A stretch of 64,000 nt of DNA from CADCVW01 sp964251385 (lineage in GTDB: Bacteria; Pseudomonadota; Alphaproteobacteria; Sphingomonadales; Sphingomonadaceae), in contig CAXUJK010000001.1 in the NCBI GenBank assembly GCA_964251385.1, forward strand, positions 930,001-994,000, written 5' to 3'. The notes beneath the pieces are model-generated. The model did not search any database, was not told the origin of the DNA, and was given only the letters and a program-made list of their open reading frames with translations. A program made the position numbers and the translations under genes. Below are positions 17,505 to 25,291 of the stretch, in pieces (the stretch's first letter is position 1; every line of letters begins with the position of its first letter).

Positions 17505-17675
17505 ATGAAACGTCGGGACACGCGCGCGGGCGGCTCACTGGTCGCCATCGGAACGATCGTGGGGACGGTCGGCGGCGGGCTGCTCGGCCAGCCTTCGGTG
17601 GGGCTGCTCGTCGGCTTGGGCGCGGGCGTGCTCGCCGCCATCATCATCTGGCTCGCCGATCGAAGGTTTGGATAG
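17505..17675 (+). CDS. Small two-helix membrane protein
   Basis: A 56-residue protein starting MKRRDTRAGGSLVAIGTIVG and ending IIIWLADRRFG. Two Gly-rich hydrophobic segments (about 10-28 and 32-50) are joined by a GQPS turn, with positive charges at both ends, so both termini probably face the cytoplasm. TGGGGATG gives a plausible ribosome site partly overlapping the start. Similar tiny Gly-rich proteins are common in sphingomonads; function unknown. The opposite strand is also open here but its Pro/Ser-rich translation looks like a shadow. Confidence 0.65.
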   Translation: MKRRDTRAGGSLVAIGTIVGTVGGGLLGQPSVGLLVGLGAGVLAAIIIWLADRRFG

Positions 17676-17743
17676 GTAAACCCCTAGACTTGTAGGATTT
17701 CGCTTAGCACAACTGCGTCTTCGACTCGTCGAAGGGCTTTGTC

Positions 17744-17929
17744 ATGCGTGGATTGTTGCAACGGATCGAACGGCACCTGCGCTCCAGCGGGGTCAAACCG
17801 ACACGGTTCGGACGCGATGCCATTGGCGATCCGCGCCTGGTCGGCGACATGAAGAACGGGCGTGAGCTCAGGCCGGAGACGACCGCGCGCATCCTTGCCT
17901 TCATCGACGCACGCGAGGCCTCCCGGTGA
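17744..17929 (+). CDS. Small helix-turn-helix-like protein
   Basis: A 61-residue basic protein: MRGLLQRIERHLRSSGVKPTR, then FGRDAIGDPRLVGDMKNGRELR and ETTARILAFIDAREASR. The order helix, turn, DPRLVGDMKNGRELRPETTARI resembles a cut-down Cro/XRE-type helix-turn-helix in which NGREL follows the recognition helix. It overlaps the next gene by four bases (GTGA), so the two are translationally coupled. The pair is likely sphingomonad-specific; no target is known. Confidence 0.68.
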   Translation: MRGLLQRIERHLRSSGVKPTRFGRDAIGDPRLVGDMKNGRELRPETTARILAFIDAREASR

Positions 17930-18222
17930 CGCAGGCCGGTCGAGCGCTCGGCGAAGCGTTGATCGTCATGACGGGAACCGCAGCCACCGCGCGCACGCGA
18001 AGCGTCGCCTGGGCGAGCATGGAATTGCGTGGGGAACGCCACTGCATACGCATGACGATCGAAGGCGCGGACGCCGCGAATATCGCTGCCCGGCTGGTCC
18101 GCAAGCTTCCGGCTCACCAGTTCGCGACAGCCGGCATGCTGATCGCGGATATCGCCGGCACCGTCGTCCACATCGGCGACACGGAGGCGGTGGTCGAAAT
18201 CGAGGCGCTGACTCTCGCCTAA
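17926..18222 (+). CDS. Conserved hypothetical protein coupled to small HTH protein
   Basis: A 98-residue protein from a GTG at 17926, sharing four bases with the preceding gene's stop. It contains RSVAWASMELRGERHCIRMTI, an amphipathic helix ANIAARLVRKLPAHQF and two hydrophobic strands (TAGMLIADIAGTVVHIG, VVEIEALTL), which suggests a small alpha/beta fold, not a membrane protein. Unknown function. The stop lies seven bases from the convergent gene at 18230. Confidence 0.68.
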   Translation: MTQAGRALGEALIVMTGTAATARTRSVAWASMELRGERHCIRMTIEGADAANIAARLVRKLPAHQFATAGMLIADIAGTVVHIGDTEAVVEIEALTLA

Positions 18223-18229
18223 CCGCGGC

Positions 18230-19171
18230 TCAGCCCCGGCCGGACACCCGATTGAGTTCGCCCAGCGCACGGCGCAGTTCCTCCTGTGCGCTACCCGACG
18301 AGCCGGGAAGCGGACGACCGCCGCGTTCGGACAAACCAGACTCGAGCCGCGCCATCAACTCCGTCACGCTTTCCTCCGCCTCGCCGTCCTCGGCTGCCGC
18401 GGGCTGCATGACCGGTTCGGGCCCATCGACCGGTTCCGGATCGACGACCGGCTCGGGTTGAACGACCGGCTCGGGCGCGAAGATCGGCTCGCGCGCCACG
18501 GGCGGCATCGGATTGGAGACGGGCTCCGGCCGAATGCGTGCGGTCGCTTCCTCGTCCGGCTCGAGCGCGAAGATGGGCTTGCGCGAAGGCGCGGAAGCGG
18601 AGAGCTGGCTGCGCGTGGGCACGTCCGCCATCGGCCAGGCATCGGCATCGGGCGATGTCTTCTCTACGTCGAACCGCGGCTCGACCTCGATGAAGCCGTC
18701 CGGCTGCTTGACGTCCGGAGACAGGAAGGACGGCATCGGATCGACGACGATCGCCGGGCGGCGGCTACCCAGCTGTTCCTCGATCGACGGCAGGTCGTCG
18801 ACCGGGGCACCGAACTCGGCGCCGGCGTTGATCGGGCGACGGCGCGGCGCATCGGGGTGCAGGTCGGCGGCGCGGAACGCGGGGAAGTCGGTCGCCTGGG
18901 GCTTGGGATCGAGCGCGCGCAACGCGAACCAAACGGCCAGCGCCGACAGCGCGCCCAGGACAAGCGCCGCCAGCATGCGCGCGGTGGTGCCCAGCGGCGG
19001 CTGCGCGGCGGACACGATGCCTGGCAGGCCGGTCGCGTTGACCGCGGCCTCGAACCGCCAGTCGGGCAGGGCAAGCGTCGCGAACGCGACCGCAAGTCCC
19101 ATCATCGCGGCGGCCGGATACTCGATGGGAAAGCCGCCGATGCGCCGCTGCAGTTTTTCGAATGAAGTCAC
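18230..19171 (-). CDS. Membrane-anchored protein with acidic, Pro-rich tail
   Basis: A 313-residue protein I cannot assign. It has two hydrophobic segments (about residues 19-37 and 62-88), then a long disordered region rich in Pro, Glu and Asp including a degenerate PEPV repeat (PEPVVQPEPVVDPEPVDGPE, about residues 230-255), and a short C-terminal helical part (SVTELMARLESGLSERGG, ELRRALGELNRV). The topology suggests an inner-membrane anchor with a large soluble domain. Its start overlaps the stop of the glycosyltransferase upstream by four bases (ATGA), so it is likely co-expressed with the exosortase-A-associated gene. Confidence 0.7.
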   Translation of the reverse strand: MTSFEKLQRRIGGFPIEYPAAAMMGLAVAFATLALPDWRFEAAVNATGLPGIVSAAQPPLGTTARMLAALVLGALSALAVWFALRALDPKPQATDFPAFRAADLHPDAPRRRPINAGAEFGAPVDDLPSIEEQLGSRRPAIVVDPMPSFLSPDVKQPDGFIEVEPRFDVEKTSPDADAWPMADVPTRSQLSASAPSRKPIFALEPDEEATARIRPEPVSNPMPPVAREPIFAPEPVVQPEPVVDPEPVDGPEPVMQPAAAEDGEAEESVTELMARLESGLSERGGRPLPGSSGSAQEELRRALGELNRVSGRG

Positions 19172-20388
19172 GCGGCGATTCCGGTCAATTGCTGGTAAAT
19201 GGGCAAGTAGCGCAATATGTTTGACGACCAGTTACGCTCCGCGGCGACGAACGCGGCCGCGTCTTCGCGGCGCTTTGCCCACATGCCGGGCTCGGCGAAC
19301 ATCCCTGCCAAAGCCCCGGCGATCGCGGGCGGGCTGTCCGGGGCGAACAACGTGCCCGTGACGCCGTCTTCGACGAGTTCGCGATGTCCGCCGACAGACG
19401 AGGCCGCGACCAGCCGGTGCTGCGCCATGGCTTCCAGCGGCTTCAACGGAGTGACGAGGTCGGTAAGGCGCATCTTTTTTCTCGGGTACACCAGTATGTC
19501 GATCAGCGAATAATAGCGTTCCACTTGGTCGTGGGGAACCCGTCCGACGAAAGCGATCCGATCCGACACAGGCGAGTTTTGCGCGCGTTCGCGCAATGCC
19601 GCTTCCATCGGTCCTCCGCCGACCAGAAGCAGTTTTGCTTTCGGCCGTTTCGCGACCAGTTCGGGCATCGCGGCGATGAGGTCGTCCAGTCCTTCGTAAT
19701 CGTAGAACGAGCCGACATACCCCGCGACTTCCGCGTCTTGCAGGTTCAACTGATCGGCCAGCGCCGCGTCGCGGTTCGCGGGTGTTCCGAACAGTTCGAG
19801 GTCGACCCCGTTGGGCGATACGATGATCTTCTTCGGGTCGATGCCACGCGACACGAGATCGCCGCGAAGCCCTTCGCAGATCACCGCCACCGCGTCCGCC
19901 TTGCGCGACGCGCGCGTTTCCAGCGCCTTGGTCGCGCGATACTTGGCGCTGCCTTCGGTCCCCGTCCCATTGCCAACCGCGGCATCCTCCCAGAACGCGC
20001 GGATTTCGTAAAGCAGTGGGATGCCCAGTCGCGTTGCCACGGGTTGCGAGGCGAGCGCGCCAAGTACCGGGGAATGAACGTGGATCAGCCGCGGTCGAAA
20101 CGCGCTGACAACTTCCTCCAGCCGTGCCCGCAACGCGCGGATCTCGCGCCATTCACGGATCGGCGATCGCGCGTCCGCGGGCGATGCGGTACGGAAGAAG
20201 CGCAGACCTTCCACCGTTTCCTCGCCCGCCTTCGGCACCGGCCTCTTACTCTGCTCCTGCCGCACGCCCGTCAGTCCGGCGACCTTCCACCCCCGCGCGA
20301 TCTGCGCTTTCATGATGGCACGCGTGCGAAACGTGTATCCGCTATGCAGCGGCAGGCTGTGGTCGAGGACGTGCAGAATTCGCATCAT
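19168..20388 (-). CDS. Glycosyltransferase, exosortase A/PEP-CTERM-associated (TIGR04063-like)
   Basis: A 406-residue GT-B fold glycosyltransferase, GT4-like. It begins MRILHVLDHSLPLHSGYTFR, where the HSLP-x-x-SGYTFRT motif is characteristic of the exosortase A-associated family, and continues with HVHSPVLGALA, PLLYEIRAFWEDAAV, ICEGLR, IIVSPNGVDLE and a C-terminal EAMAQHRLVAASSVGGHREL donor-binding motif. Such enzymes act in exopolysaccharide or protein-glycan synthesis linked to the PEP-CTERM sorting system. It is divergent from the O-glycosylation ligase at 20611. Start may be the first or second of two adjacent ATGs (20388 or 20385). Confidence 0.87.
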   Translation of the reverse strand: MMRILHVLDHSLPLHSGYTFRTRAIMKAQIARGWKVAGLTGVRQEQSKRPVPKAGEETVEGLRFFRTASPADARSPIREWREIRALRARLEEVVSAFRPRLIHVHSPVLGALASQPVATRLGIPLLYEIRAFWEDAAVGNGTGTEGSAKYRATKALETRASRKADAVAVICEGLRGDLVSRGIDPKKIIVSPNGVDLELFGTPANRDAALADQLNLQDAEVAGYVGSFYDYEGLDDLIAAMPELVAKRPKAKLLLVGGGPMEAALRERAQNSPVSDRIAFVGRVPHDQVERYYSLIDILVYPRKKMRLTDLVTPLKPLEAMAQHRLVAASSVGGHRELVEDGVTGTLFAPDSPPAIAGALAGMFAEPGMWAKRREDAAAFVAAERNWSSNILRYLPIYQQLTGIAA

Positions 20389-20468
20389 TTCAGGGGCTTC
20401 GCACGCATACGCTTAACGTGGCGTCAACCGCGCGTCGCTAGACGGCCTCGCGTGGGCCCGGCAAAGAC

Positions 20469-20618
20469 ATGATCGACAATCTCGCGCTCGGCCTCAGCCA
20501 CGGCCTCATGATTTTGGCCGCGTGGCGTCTTCTCACCCGGCGCGACCTCGACGACGCGACTGCTCCGGCCCCCCCTGCCCCCCAAGAACGCAAGCCGGGC
20601 TGGCGCCAAGATGCGTGA
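20469..20618 (+). CDS. Possible 49-residue single-helix membrane protein
   Basis: An ATG at 20469 opens MIDNLALGLSHGLMILAAWR followed by LLTRRDLDDATAPAPPAPQE and a basic end. One hydrophobic helix (about residues 4-22), then a soluble Pro-rich tail. The stop (20616-20618) overlaps the start of the O-glycosylation ligase by eight bases, which suggests coupling. Ribosome site is weak. A small gene in this position fits what I recall of related loci, but the evidence is positional. Confidence 0.5.
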   Translation: MIDNLALGLSHGLMILAAWRLLTRRDLDDATAPAPPAPQERKPGWRQDA

Positions 20619-21957
20619 TCTCGCCTTTATCGGCTTCCTCGCCGCGCTGCTCGCGTTCGGATTCCGCCGTCCGTTCCTGTTCGTCCTCGCCTTCGCCTAT
20701 GTCGACATCGTCGCGCCACAGCGATTGTCCTACTACCTGCTCAACTCGATCCCGCTATCCCTCATCGTGTTCGCGCTCGCCGTACTCGGCTGGCTGGTCG
20801 CCGACGATAAGCGCGACGCGCGTCTCGCGCCGCGCCAGGCGCTGATGATCCTGCTGCTGGGCTACGCCGCGTGGACCACGAGCAGCGCCGACTTCCCACT
20901 CGAGGCCTCGGAGAAATGGGGTTGGGTGTGGAAGGCGATGGTGTTCGCGATCTTCCTGCCCTTCACGCTACGGACTCGCCTCCGCATCGAAACGATGCTG
21001 CTCTTCATGACCCTGTCCGCCGCCGCGATCATCATCGTCGGCGGCATCAAGACGGCGGCGTCCGGCGGCGGATACGGCAATCTCAACCTGATGGTCGACA
21101 ACAACAGCGGGTTGTACGAGTCCTCGACGATCTCGACCGTGGCGATCGCGATCATCCCGATCATTCTGTGGCTGATGCGCCACGGCACCATCTACCCGTT
21201 CGACTGGCGCGTGAAGACTTTTGGATACGCCCTTGTTTTCGCATGCCTTTTGATACCCGTCGGAACCGAGGCACGCACCGGCCTCATCTGCATCGCCGTT
21301 TTGGCGGTCATCCAGCTGCGCGACGTCAAGCGCCGCATCCTCTATCTGGGCATGCTCGGCGCCGCGGGCGCGCTCGCCCTTGCCTTCGTACCCACAAGTT
21401 TTACGACGCGCATGGAGACGATCAACGACTACAAGGCGGACGCGTCGGCGACCTCGCGCCTCGCCGTATGGGGCTGGACGTGGGACTACGCCAAGCGCAA
21501 CCCCGGCGGCGGCGGATTCGACGCCTACCGCGGCAACAGCCTGCGCGTGCAGACGCAGTCGAGCGCGACGAGCGGCGAAGTCACCAGCGTCAAGACGGAG
21601 ACGTCCATCGACGAAGGCCGCGCCTACCATTCGAGCTACTTCGAAATGCTCGGCGAACAGGGTTTCCCAGGCCTTGTCCTGTGGCTCTGCATCCACGCCT
21701 GGGGCGTCGTCCGCATGGAAACGCTGCGCCGCCGCTACCGCGACGATCCCGGCCAGCCCTGGGTGTCCGGCCTCGCCACCGCGCTGCAGGGCGCGCACGT
21801 CATCTACCTCATCGGCTCGCTGTTCGTTGCGATCGCGTTCCAGCCGTTCATGTGGATGCTCGTGGGCGTGCAGATCGGGCTCGACACATACCTTCGCAGC
21901 GTGGCCAGGCGCGCGGCGCCGCAGCCGTTCGTCGCCGCTTCCGCTCCTGCGCAGTGA
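20611..21957 (+). CDS. Putative O-glycosylation ligase, exosortase A system-associated (TIGR03097-like)
   Basis: A 448-residue polytopic membrane protein with about 11 hydrophobic segments. It starts MRDLAFIGFLAALLAFGFRRPF and has YVDIVAPQRLSYYLL, then GTEARTGLICIAVL and the periplasmic-loop region containing SRLAVWGWTWDYAKRNPGGG, YHSSYFEMLGEQGFPGLVLW and a histidine pair, which match the Wzy/WaaL-like O-antigen ligase family. The family is known from exosortase A loci. It is divergent from the associated glycosyltransferase and followed, with a 4-base overlap, by an acyltransferase, so the ligase and acyltransferase form a glycan-modification operon. Confidence 0.88.
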   Translation: MRDLAFIGFLAALLAFGFRRPFLFVLAFAYVDIVAPQRLSYYLLNSIPLSLIVFALAVLGWLVADDKRDARLAPRQALMILLLGYAAWTTSSADFPLEASEKWGWVWKAMVFAIFLPFTLRTRLRIETMLLFMTLSAAAIIIVGGIKTAASGGGYGNLNLMVDNNSGLYESSTISTVAIAIIPIILWLMRHGTIYPFDWRVKTFGYALVFACLLIPVGTEARTGLICIAVLAVIQLRDVKRRILYLGMLGAAGALALAFVPTSFTTRMETINDYKADASATSRLAVWGWTWDYAKRNPGGGGFDAYRGNSLRVQTQSSATSGEVTSVKTETSIDEGRAYHSSYFEMLGEQGFPGLVLWLCIHAWGVVRMETLRRRYRDDPGQPWVSGLATALQGAHVIYLIGSLFVAIAFQPFMWMLVGVQIGLDTYLRSVARRAAPQPFVAASAPAQ

Positions 21958-23048
21958 CCGGTGAACGCATCAACCTGGCCGCGCTGACCGGCGCGCGCGG
22001 GGTCGCGGCGTGGTTCGTCGTCCTCTACCACATTCGTCCCGGTCTCTCCGCCACCGCGTCGCCCGCGCTCATGACCGTGCTCGGCAAAGGCTATCTGGCG
22101 GTCGACTTCTTCTTCATGCTTTCCGGGTTCGTCCTGTGGCTGACATACGGCGAGCACATCCGCGCCGAGGGCCTACGCGAAGTTCCCCGCTTCCTCGGCC
22201 GCCGCATCGCGCGCATCTGGCCGCTGCACATGGTCATCCTTGCCGCAGCCGCCGCGTTGGCCCTGATTTTCGACGTCACCGGCCGCCACTCGGACCATTA
22301 CCCGTGGGCCGAACTGCCGCTCCACATCCTCCTCGTCCAGAACTGGGGTTTTACAAGCGCTCTGAGCTGGAACGACCCCGCATGGTCGATCAGTTGCGAA
22401 TGGGCGGCGTACCTTCTCTTCCCGCTGCTCGCGCTGGGCGCGAACTGGCGGCGCGCGTCGTCGGTCACGCTGATCCTGACGGCCGTCCTCCTGGCCCTGC
22501 TCCTCCACACCCTCATGTCGCGCGGCGGCGCGGCGACGCTGGGCGTCGACATCCCGCGCTTCGGCCTTCCGCGTGCGCTGGTCGAATTCACGATGGGAAC
22601 GCTGGTTTGCACTTTGTGGCAGCGCTGGCGCCACCGACCCGCGCGTCCCGCATCAGCGGCGGCGATCGTCGCGACTTTCGTTCTCGTGCTAACCGCGACC
22701 GCCAAGCTCCCGGAAACGCTTGGCCTCCCCCTCTTCTTCGCCGCGCTTCTGCTCGCCTTGGCGTCGACCGCTGCCCACCCGGCCAACCCGCTCGGCGCCC
22801 GCGCGCTCGTTTGGCTAGGCGAGATCAGCTACGCAACCTACCTCGTGCACTTCATCGGCTATGTCGTCTTCAAGTTGCTGTTCGTCGACGATCCGTTCGC
22901 GGTTCCGCTCCCCGCGCTCGCCGGGTTCCTCCTGCTCACGCTGATCGCCTCCGCGGGGCTCCACCGCTTCATCGAACTCCCAGCGCAGACCGCACTGCGT
23001 CGCCTGTTCGAACGCTCAAAGGAACGAAGCCCCGCGCCCGCGCTTTGA
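21954..23048 (+). CDS. Acyltransferase family 3 membrane protein (OafA/NodX-like)
   Basis: A 364-residue membrane protein from a GTG at 21954 that overlaps the preceding stop as GTGA. Acyltransferase 3 features are clear: an N-terminal LTGARGVAAWFVVLYH (catalytic histidine of the R-x-x-A-x-x-V-x-x-x-H type), GYLAVDFFFMLSGFVL, RRIARIWPLHM, and DPAWSISCEWAAYLLFP. About ten membrane helices. These enzymes transfer acetyl or other acyl groups to cell-surface sugars, which fits the ligase upstream. Confidence 0.9.
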   Translation: MTGERINLAALTGARGVAAWFVVLYHIRPGLSATASPALMTVLGKGYLAVDFFFMLSGFVLWLTYGEHIRAEGLREVPRFLGRRIARIWPLHMVILAAAAALALIFDVTGRHSDHYPWAELPLHILLVQNWGFTSALSWNDPAWSISCEWAAYLLFPLLALGANWRRASSVTLILTAVLLALLLHTLMSRGGAATLGVDIPRFGLPRALVEFTMGTLVCTLWQRWRHRPARPASAAAIVATFVLVLTATAKLPETLGLPLFFAALLLALASTAAHPANPLGARALVWLGEISYATYLVHFIGYVVFKLLFVDDPFAVPLPALAGFLLLTLIASAGLHRFIELPAQTALRRLFERSKERSPAPAL

Positions 23049-23055
23049 GCGCCGC

Positions 23056-24138
23056 ATGGAGACTTCGCTGCCCGCCGATCTCAGCTTCACTCACGATCAC
23101 GATCCCGGCATCACCCGAAAACCCGCGCGCATCGGCGGCTGGGCTTACTACGATCCCGACGGCGCTCGCGTCACCGACCGGGAGGAGATCGACCGGCTGA
23201 ACGCGATCGGAATGCCCCCGGCTTACGAACGCTGCTGGTTCTCGCCCGATGCCAACGGCCACATCCAAGCCGTTGGCTACGATGCCAAAGGTCGCAAGCA
23301 GTACCGCTACCACGCCAGCTTTCGCGAGCATCAGGAGGACGCCAAGTACGAGTTGCTGGCCAAGTTCGGCCGCGCGCTGCCCAAGCTGCGGCGCAAGGTG
23401 GAGGCGGACATCGCGGGCCGCGCAATGAGCCGCGACACCGTCCTGGCCGCCGTCGTCCGCCTCATCGACACGACCCACATCCGCGTCGGCAACGAACAAT
23501 ATGTCAAGGACAACGACAGCTTCGGCGCGACCACGCTGCGCAACCGCCACGCGCGCGTGGCGGGTGGCAAGCTTCGCCTCTCCTACGTCGGCAAGTCGGG
23601 CAAGAAGCGTGAAGTCACGGTCACCGACAAGAACCTCGTGCGCATCGCCAAGAAGACGCAGGACCTGCCCGGTCAGCATCTGTTCGAGTTCATCGGCGCG
23701 GACAAGCAGCCGCATCCGGTCACCTCGTCGGATGTCAACGCGTACATCAAGGACGCCATGGGCGACACGTTCACCGCCAAGAATTTCCGGACGTGGGGCG
23801 CGTCCGTCATCGCATTCACGGGCATCGCCGACAGCATGGACGCGAAACTCAAAATGAAGGCGGTGATCGAGCCCGTCGCCGAAGCGCTCGGCAACACGGT
23901 CGCGATCAGCCGCAAGAGCTACGTGCATCCCGCGCTGATCGAAGCGCTCAAGGACGCGGGCGCGATCGGAAAGAAGGGTTTGCCGCGGCCGACGCAGTAT
24001 TTGTCCCGTTACGAACGCGGGCTGATCGACTTTCTCGACGCGCTGCCGTCGGCGGAGGAAAAGGAGCAGGCGATGGCCGAGGAACAGGCAGCGGTGGCGG
24101 CCGAAGCGATGCTGGAGGCGGTGGCAGGGAGCGGCTGA
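23056..24138 (+). CDS. DNA topoisomerase IB (poxvirus-like)
   Basis: A 360-residue type IB topoisomerase that relaxes supercoils through a 3'-phosphotyrosine intermediate. Signatures: YYDPDGARVTDREEIDRL, the KGRKQYRYH arginine/lysine segment near residue 75, IRVGNEQYVKDNDSFGATTLRNRH near residue 140, the FRTWGAS motif near 250 and the catalytic tyrosine Tyr289 in SRKSYVHP. An extra C-terminal helix of Glu/Ala-rich sequence follows. Such enzymes are scattered in proteobacteria and are not essential. It sits eight bases after the acyltransferase stop. Confidence 0.93.
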   Translation: METSLPADLSFTHDHDPGITRKPARIGGWAYYDPDGARVTDREEIDRLNAIGMPPAYERCWFSPDANGHIQAVGYDAKGRKQYRYHASFREHQEDAKYELLAKFGRALPKLRRKVEADIAGRAMSRDTVLAAVVRLIDTTHIRVGNEQYVKDNDSFGATTLRNRHARVAGGKLRLSYVGKSGKKREVTVTDKNLVRIAKKTQDLPGQHLFEFIGADKQPHPVTSSDVNAYIKDAMGDTFTAKNFRTWGASVIAFTGIADSMDAKLKMKAVIEPVAEALGNTVAISRKSYVHPALIEALKDAGAIGKKGLPRPTQYLSRYERGLIDFLDALPSAEEKEQAMAEEQAAVAAEAMLEAVAGSG

Positions 24139-24161
24139 AAGGACTTGCAGCTAGGACCGTA

Positions 24162-24236
24162 GTTCCTCGGCGAAGGCAGGGCCCCGGCGTTTGGCAGAAC
24201 TGAGGCTGCACCTCGGCCTTCGCCGGGGAACTAAGA
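24162..24236. repeat. Palindromic intergenic repeat (REP-like)
   Basis: GTTCCTCGGCGAAGGC (24162-24177) is inverted as GCCTTCGCCGGGGAAC (24216-24231), followed by TAAGA. The same arms, AACTAAGA end and general plan recur at 45871-45964. The loop differs between copies. It fills most of the gap between topoisomerase IB and mscS and could form a long hairpin in RNA. Confidence 0.85.
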
Positions 24237-24253
24237 CGCGCTAACAGCCATCC

Positions 24254-25291
24254 ATGACCTTCGCCGACAAATCGACCAGCCTCGCTACCGACGCGACGAA
24301 GTGGCTCGCCGCACACGGAGCCGACATCCTCATCGGTCTCGTCCTCGCCGCCGCGATCGTCGCCGCTCTGCTCGCCATCCGCACCTTCGGCGTTTCGCTC
24401 TGCCGCAACGCCCCTACCCGCTTCCGCCAGATCCTCGGGTCGACTCTCGCGCGCACGAACCTCCTGTTCATGGCCGCGCTCGCCGCCAAGCTCGTCGCGC
24501 AATATTGGGGCGCCCCGCCGCAGGCCGCGCGGGTCGTCCAGCTGGCGTTCGTCATCACCTTCGCGCTGCAAGCCGCTGTCTGGCTTCGCGAAATCATCTT
24601 GGGGGTCGTCGAACACCGCGCGGGCGAACGGCCGGGCGAGACGACCGTCGGCAACGCGCTGCGCATCATCCGCCTGCTCGTCAACGTCGCTTTGTTCACC
24701 GTCGCGGTCGTGGTGATCCTCAGCAATCTGGGCGTGAACGTCACGGGCATCGTCGCGGGCCTGGGCATCGGCGGCATCGCGATCGGCCTGGCCGCGCGCG
24801 ACGTGTTCTCGGATTTGTTCGCGGCGCTCGCCATCATCTTCGACCGCCCCTTCGCGATTGGCGAGACGGTCAGGTTCGGCGACATCACCGGAAAAGTCGA
24901 GGCGATCGGCCTCAAGACAACGCGCCTGCGCAGCATCGAAGGCGACGAAGTCATCGTCTCCAACGCCAAGCTGCTCGAACAACAAATCCGCAACCTCTCG
25001 GACGTCTCCGACCGCCGTGTCGCGCTGACGTTGCCGCTGCTCAACCGCAACGACCCGGCGGCGATCGCGACTCTGTGCCACGACGCGCGCACCATCGTGG
25101 AGACGGACTCCGATGCGCGCTTCACGCATGCCTGGGCGGTCAATTTCGGCGCGACCACCGCCGATGTCGAGATCGTGTTCCGCGTCGACACGCACGACAT
25201 CGAACGCATGGCCGCCGTCCGCCACCACGTCATTCTCGCAGTGCTGGACCGCGCGAAGGGGCTCGGCCTCCAGCTGAACGGCACGGTCTAG
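24254..25291 (+). CDS. Small-conductance mechanosensitive ion channel (MscS family)
   Basis: A 345-residue protein with about four or five membrane helices followed by a cytoplasmic beta domain. The pore helix and following strand read GIVAGLGIGGIAIGLAARDV and FDRPFAIGETVRFGDITGKV, matching the MscS pore (Gly/Ala-packed TM3) and upper beta domain; TTRLRSIEGDEVIVSNAKL follows. It releases solutes under osmotic downshock. The leading domain is longer than in E. coli MscS (286 residues), placing it with the larger YbdG/YnaI-like members. The stop overlaps that of convergent putA. Confidence 0.9.
   Translation: MTFADKSTSLATDATKWLAAHGADILIGLVLAAAIVAALLAIRTFGVSLCRNAPTRFRQILGSTLARTNLLFMAALAAKLVAQYWGAPPQAARVVQLAFVITFALQAAVWLREIILGVVEHRAGERPGETTVGNALRIIRLLVNVALFTVAVVVILSNLGVNVTGIVAGLGIGGIAIGLAARDVFSDLFAALAIIFDRPFAIGETVRFGDITGKVEAIGLKTTRLRSIEGDEVIVSNAKLLEQQIRNLSDVSDRRVALTLPLLNRNDPAAIATLCHDARTIVETDSDARFTHAWAVNFGATTADVEIVFRVDTHDIERMAAVRHHVILAVLDRAKGLGLQLNGTV

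Noticed and set aside
20871..23048. Frame running through the O-glycosylation ligase into the acyltransferase
   Set aside because: The first part is a shadow of the ligase; the acyltransferase begins at the GTG at 21954, overlapping the ligase stop.
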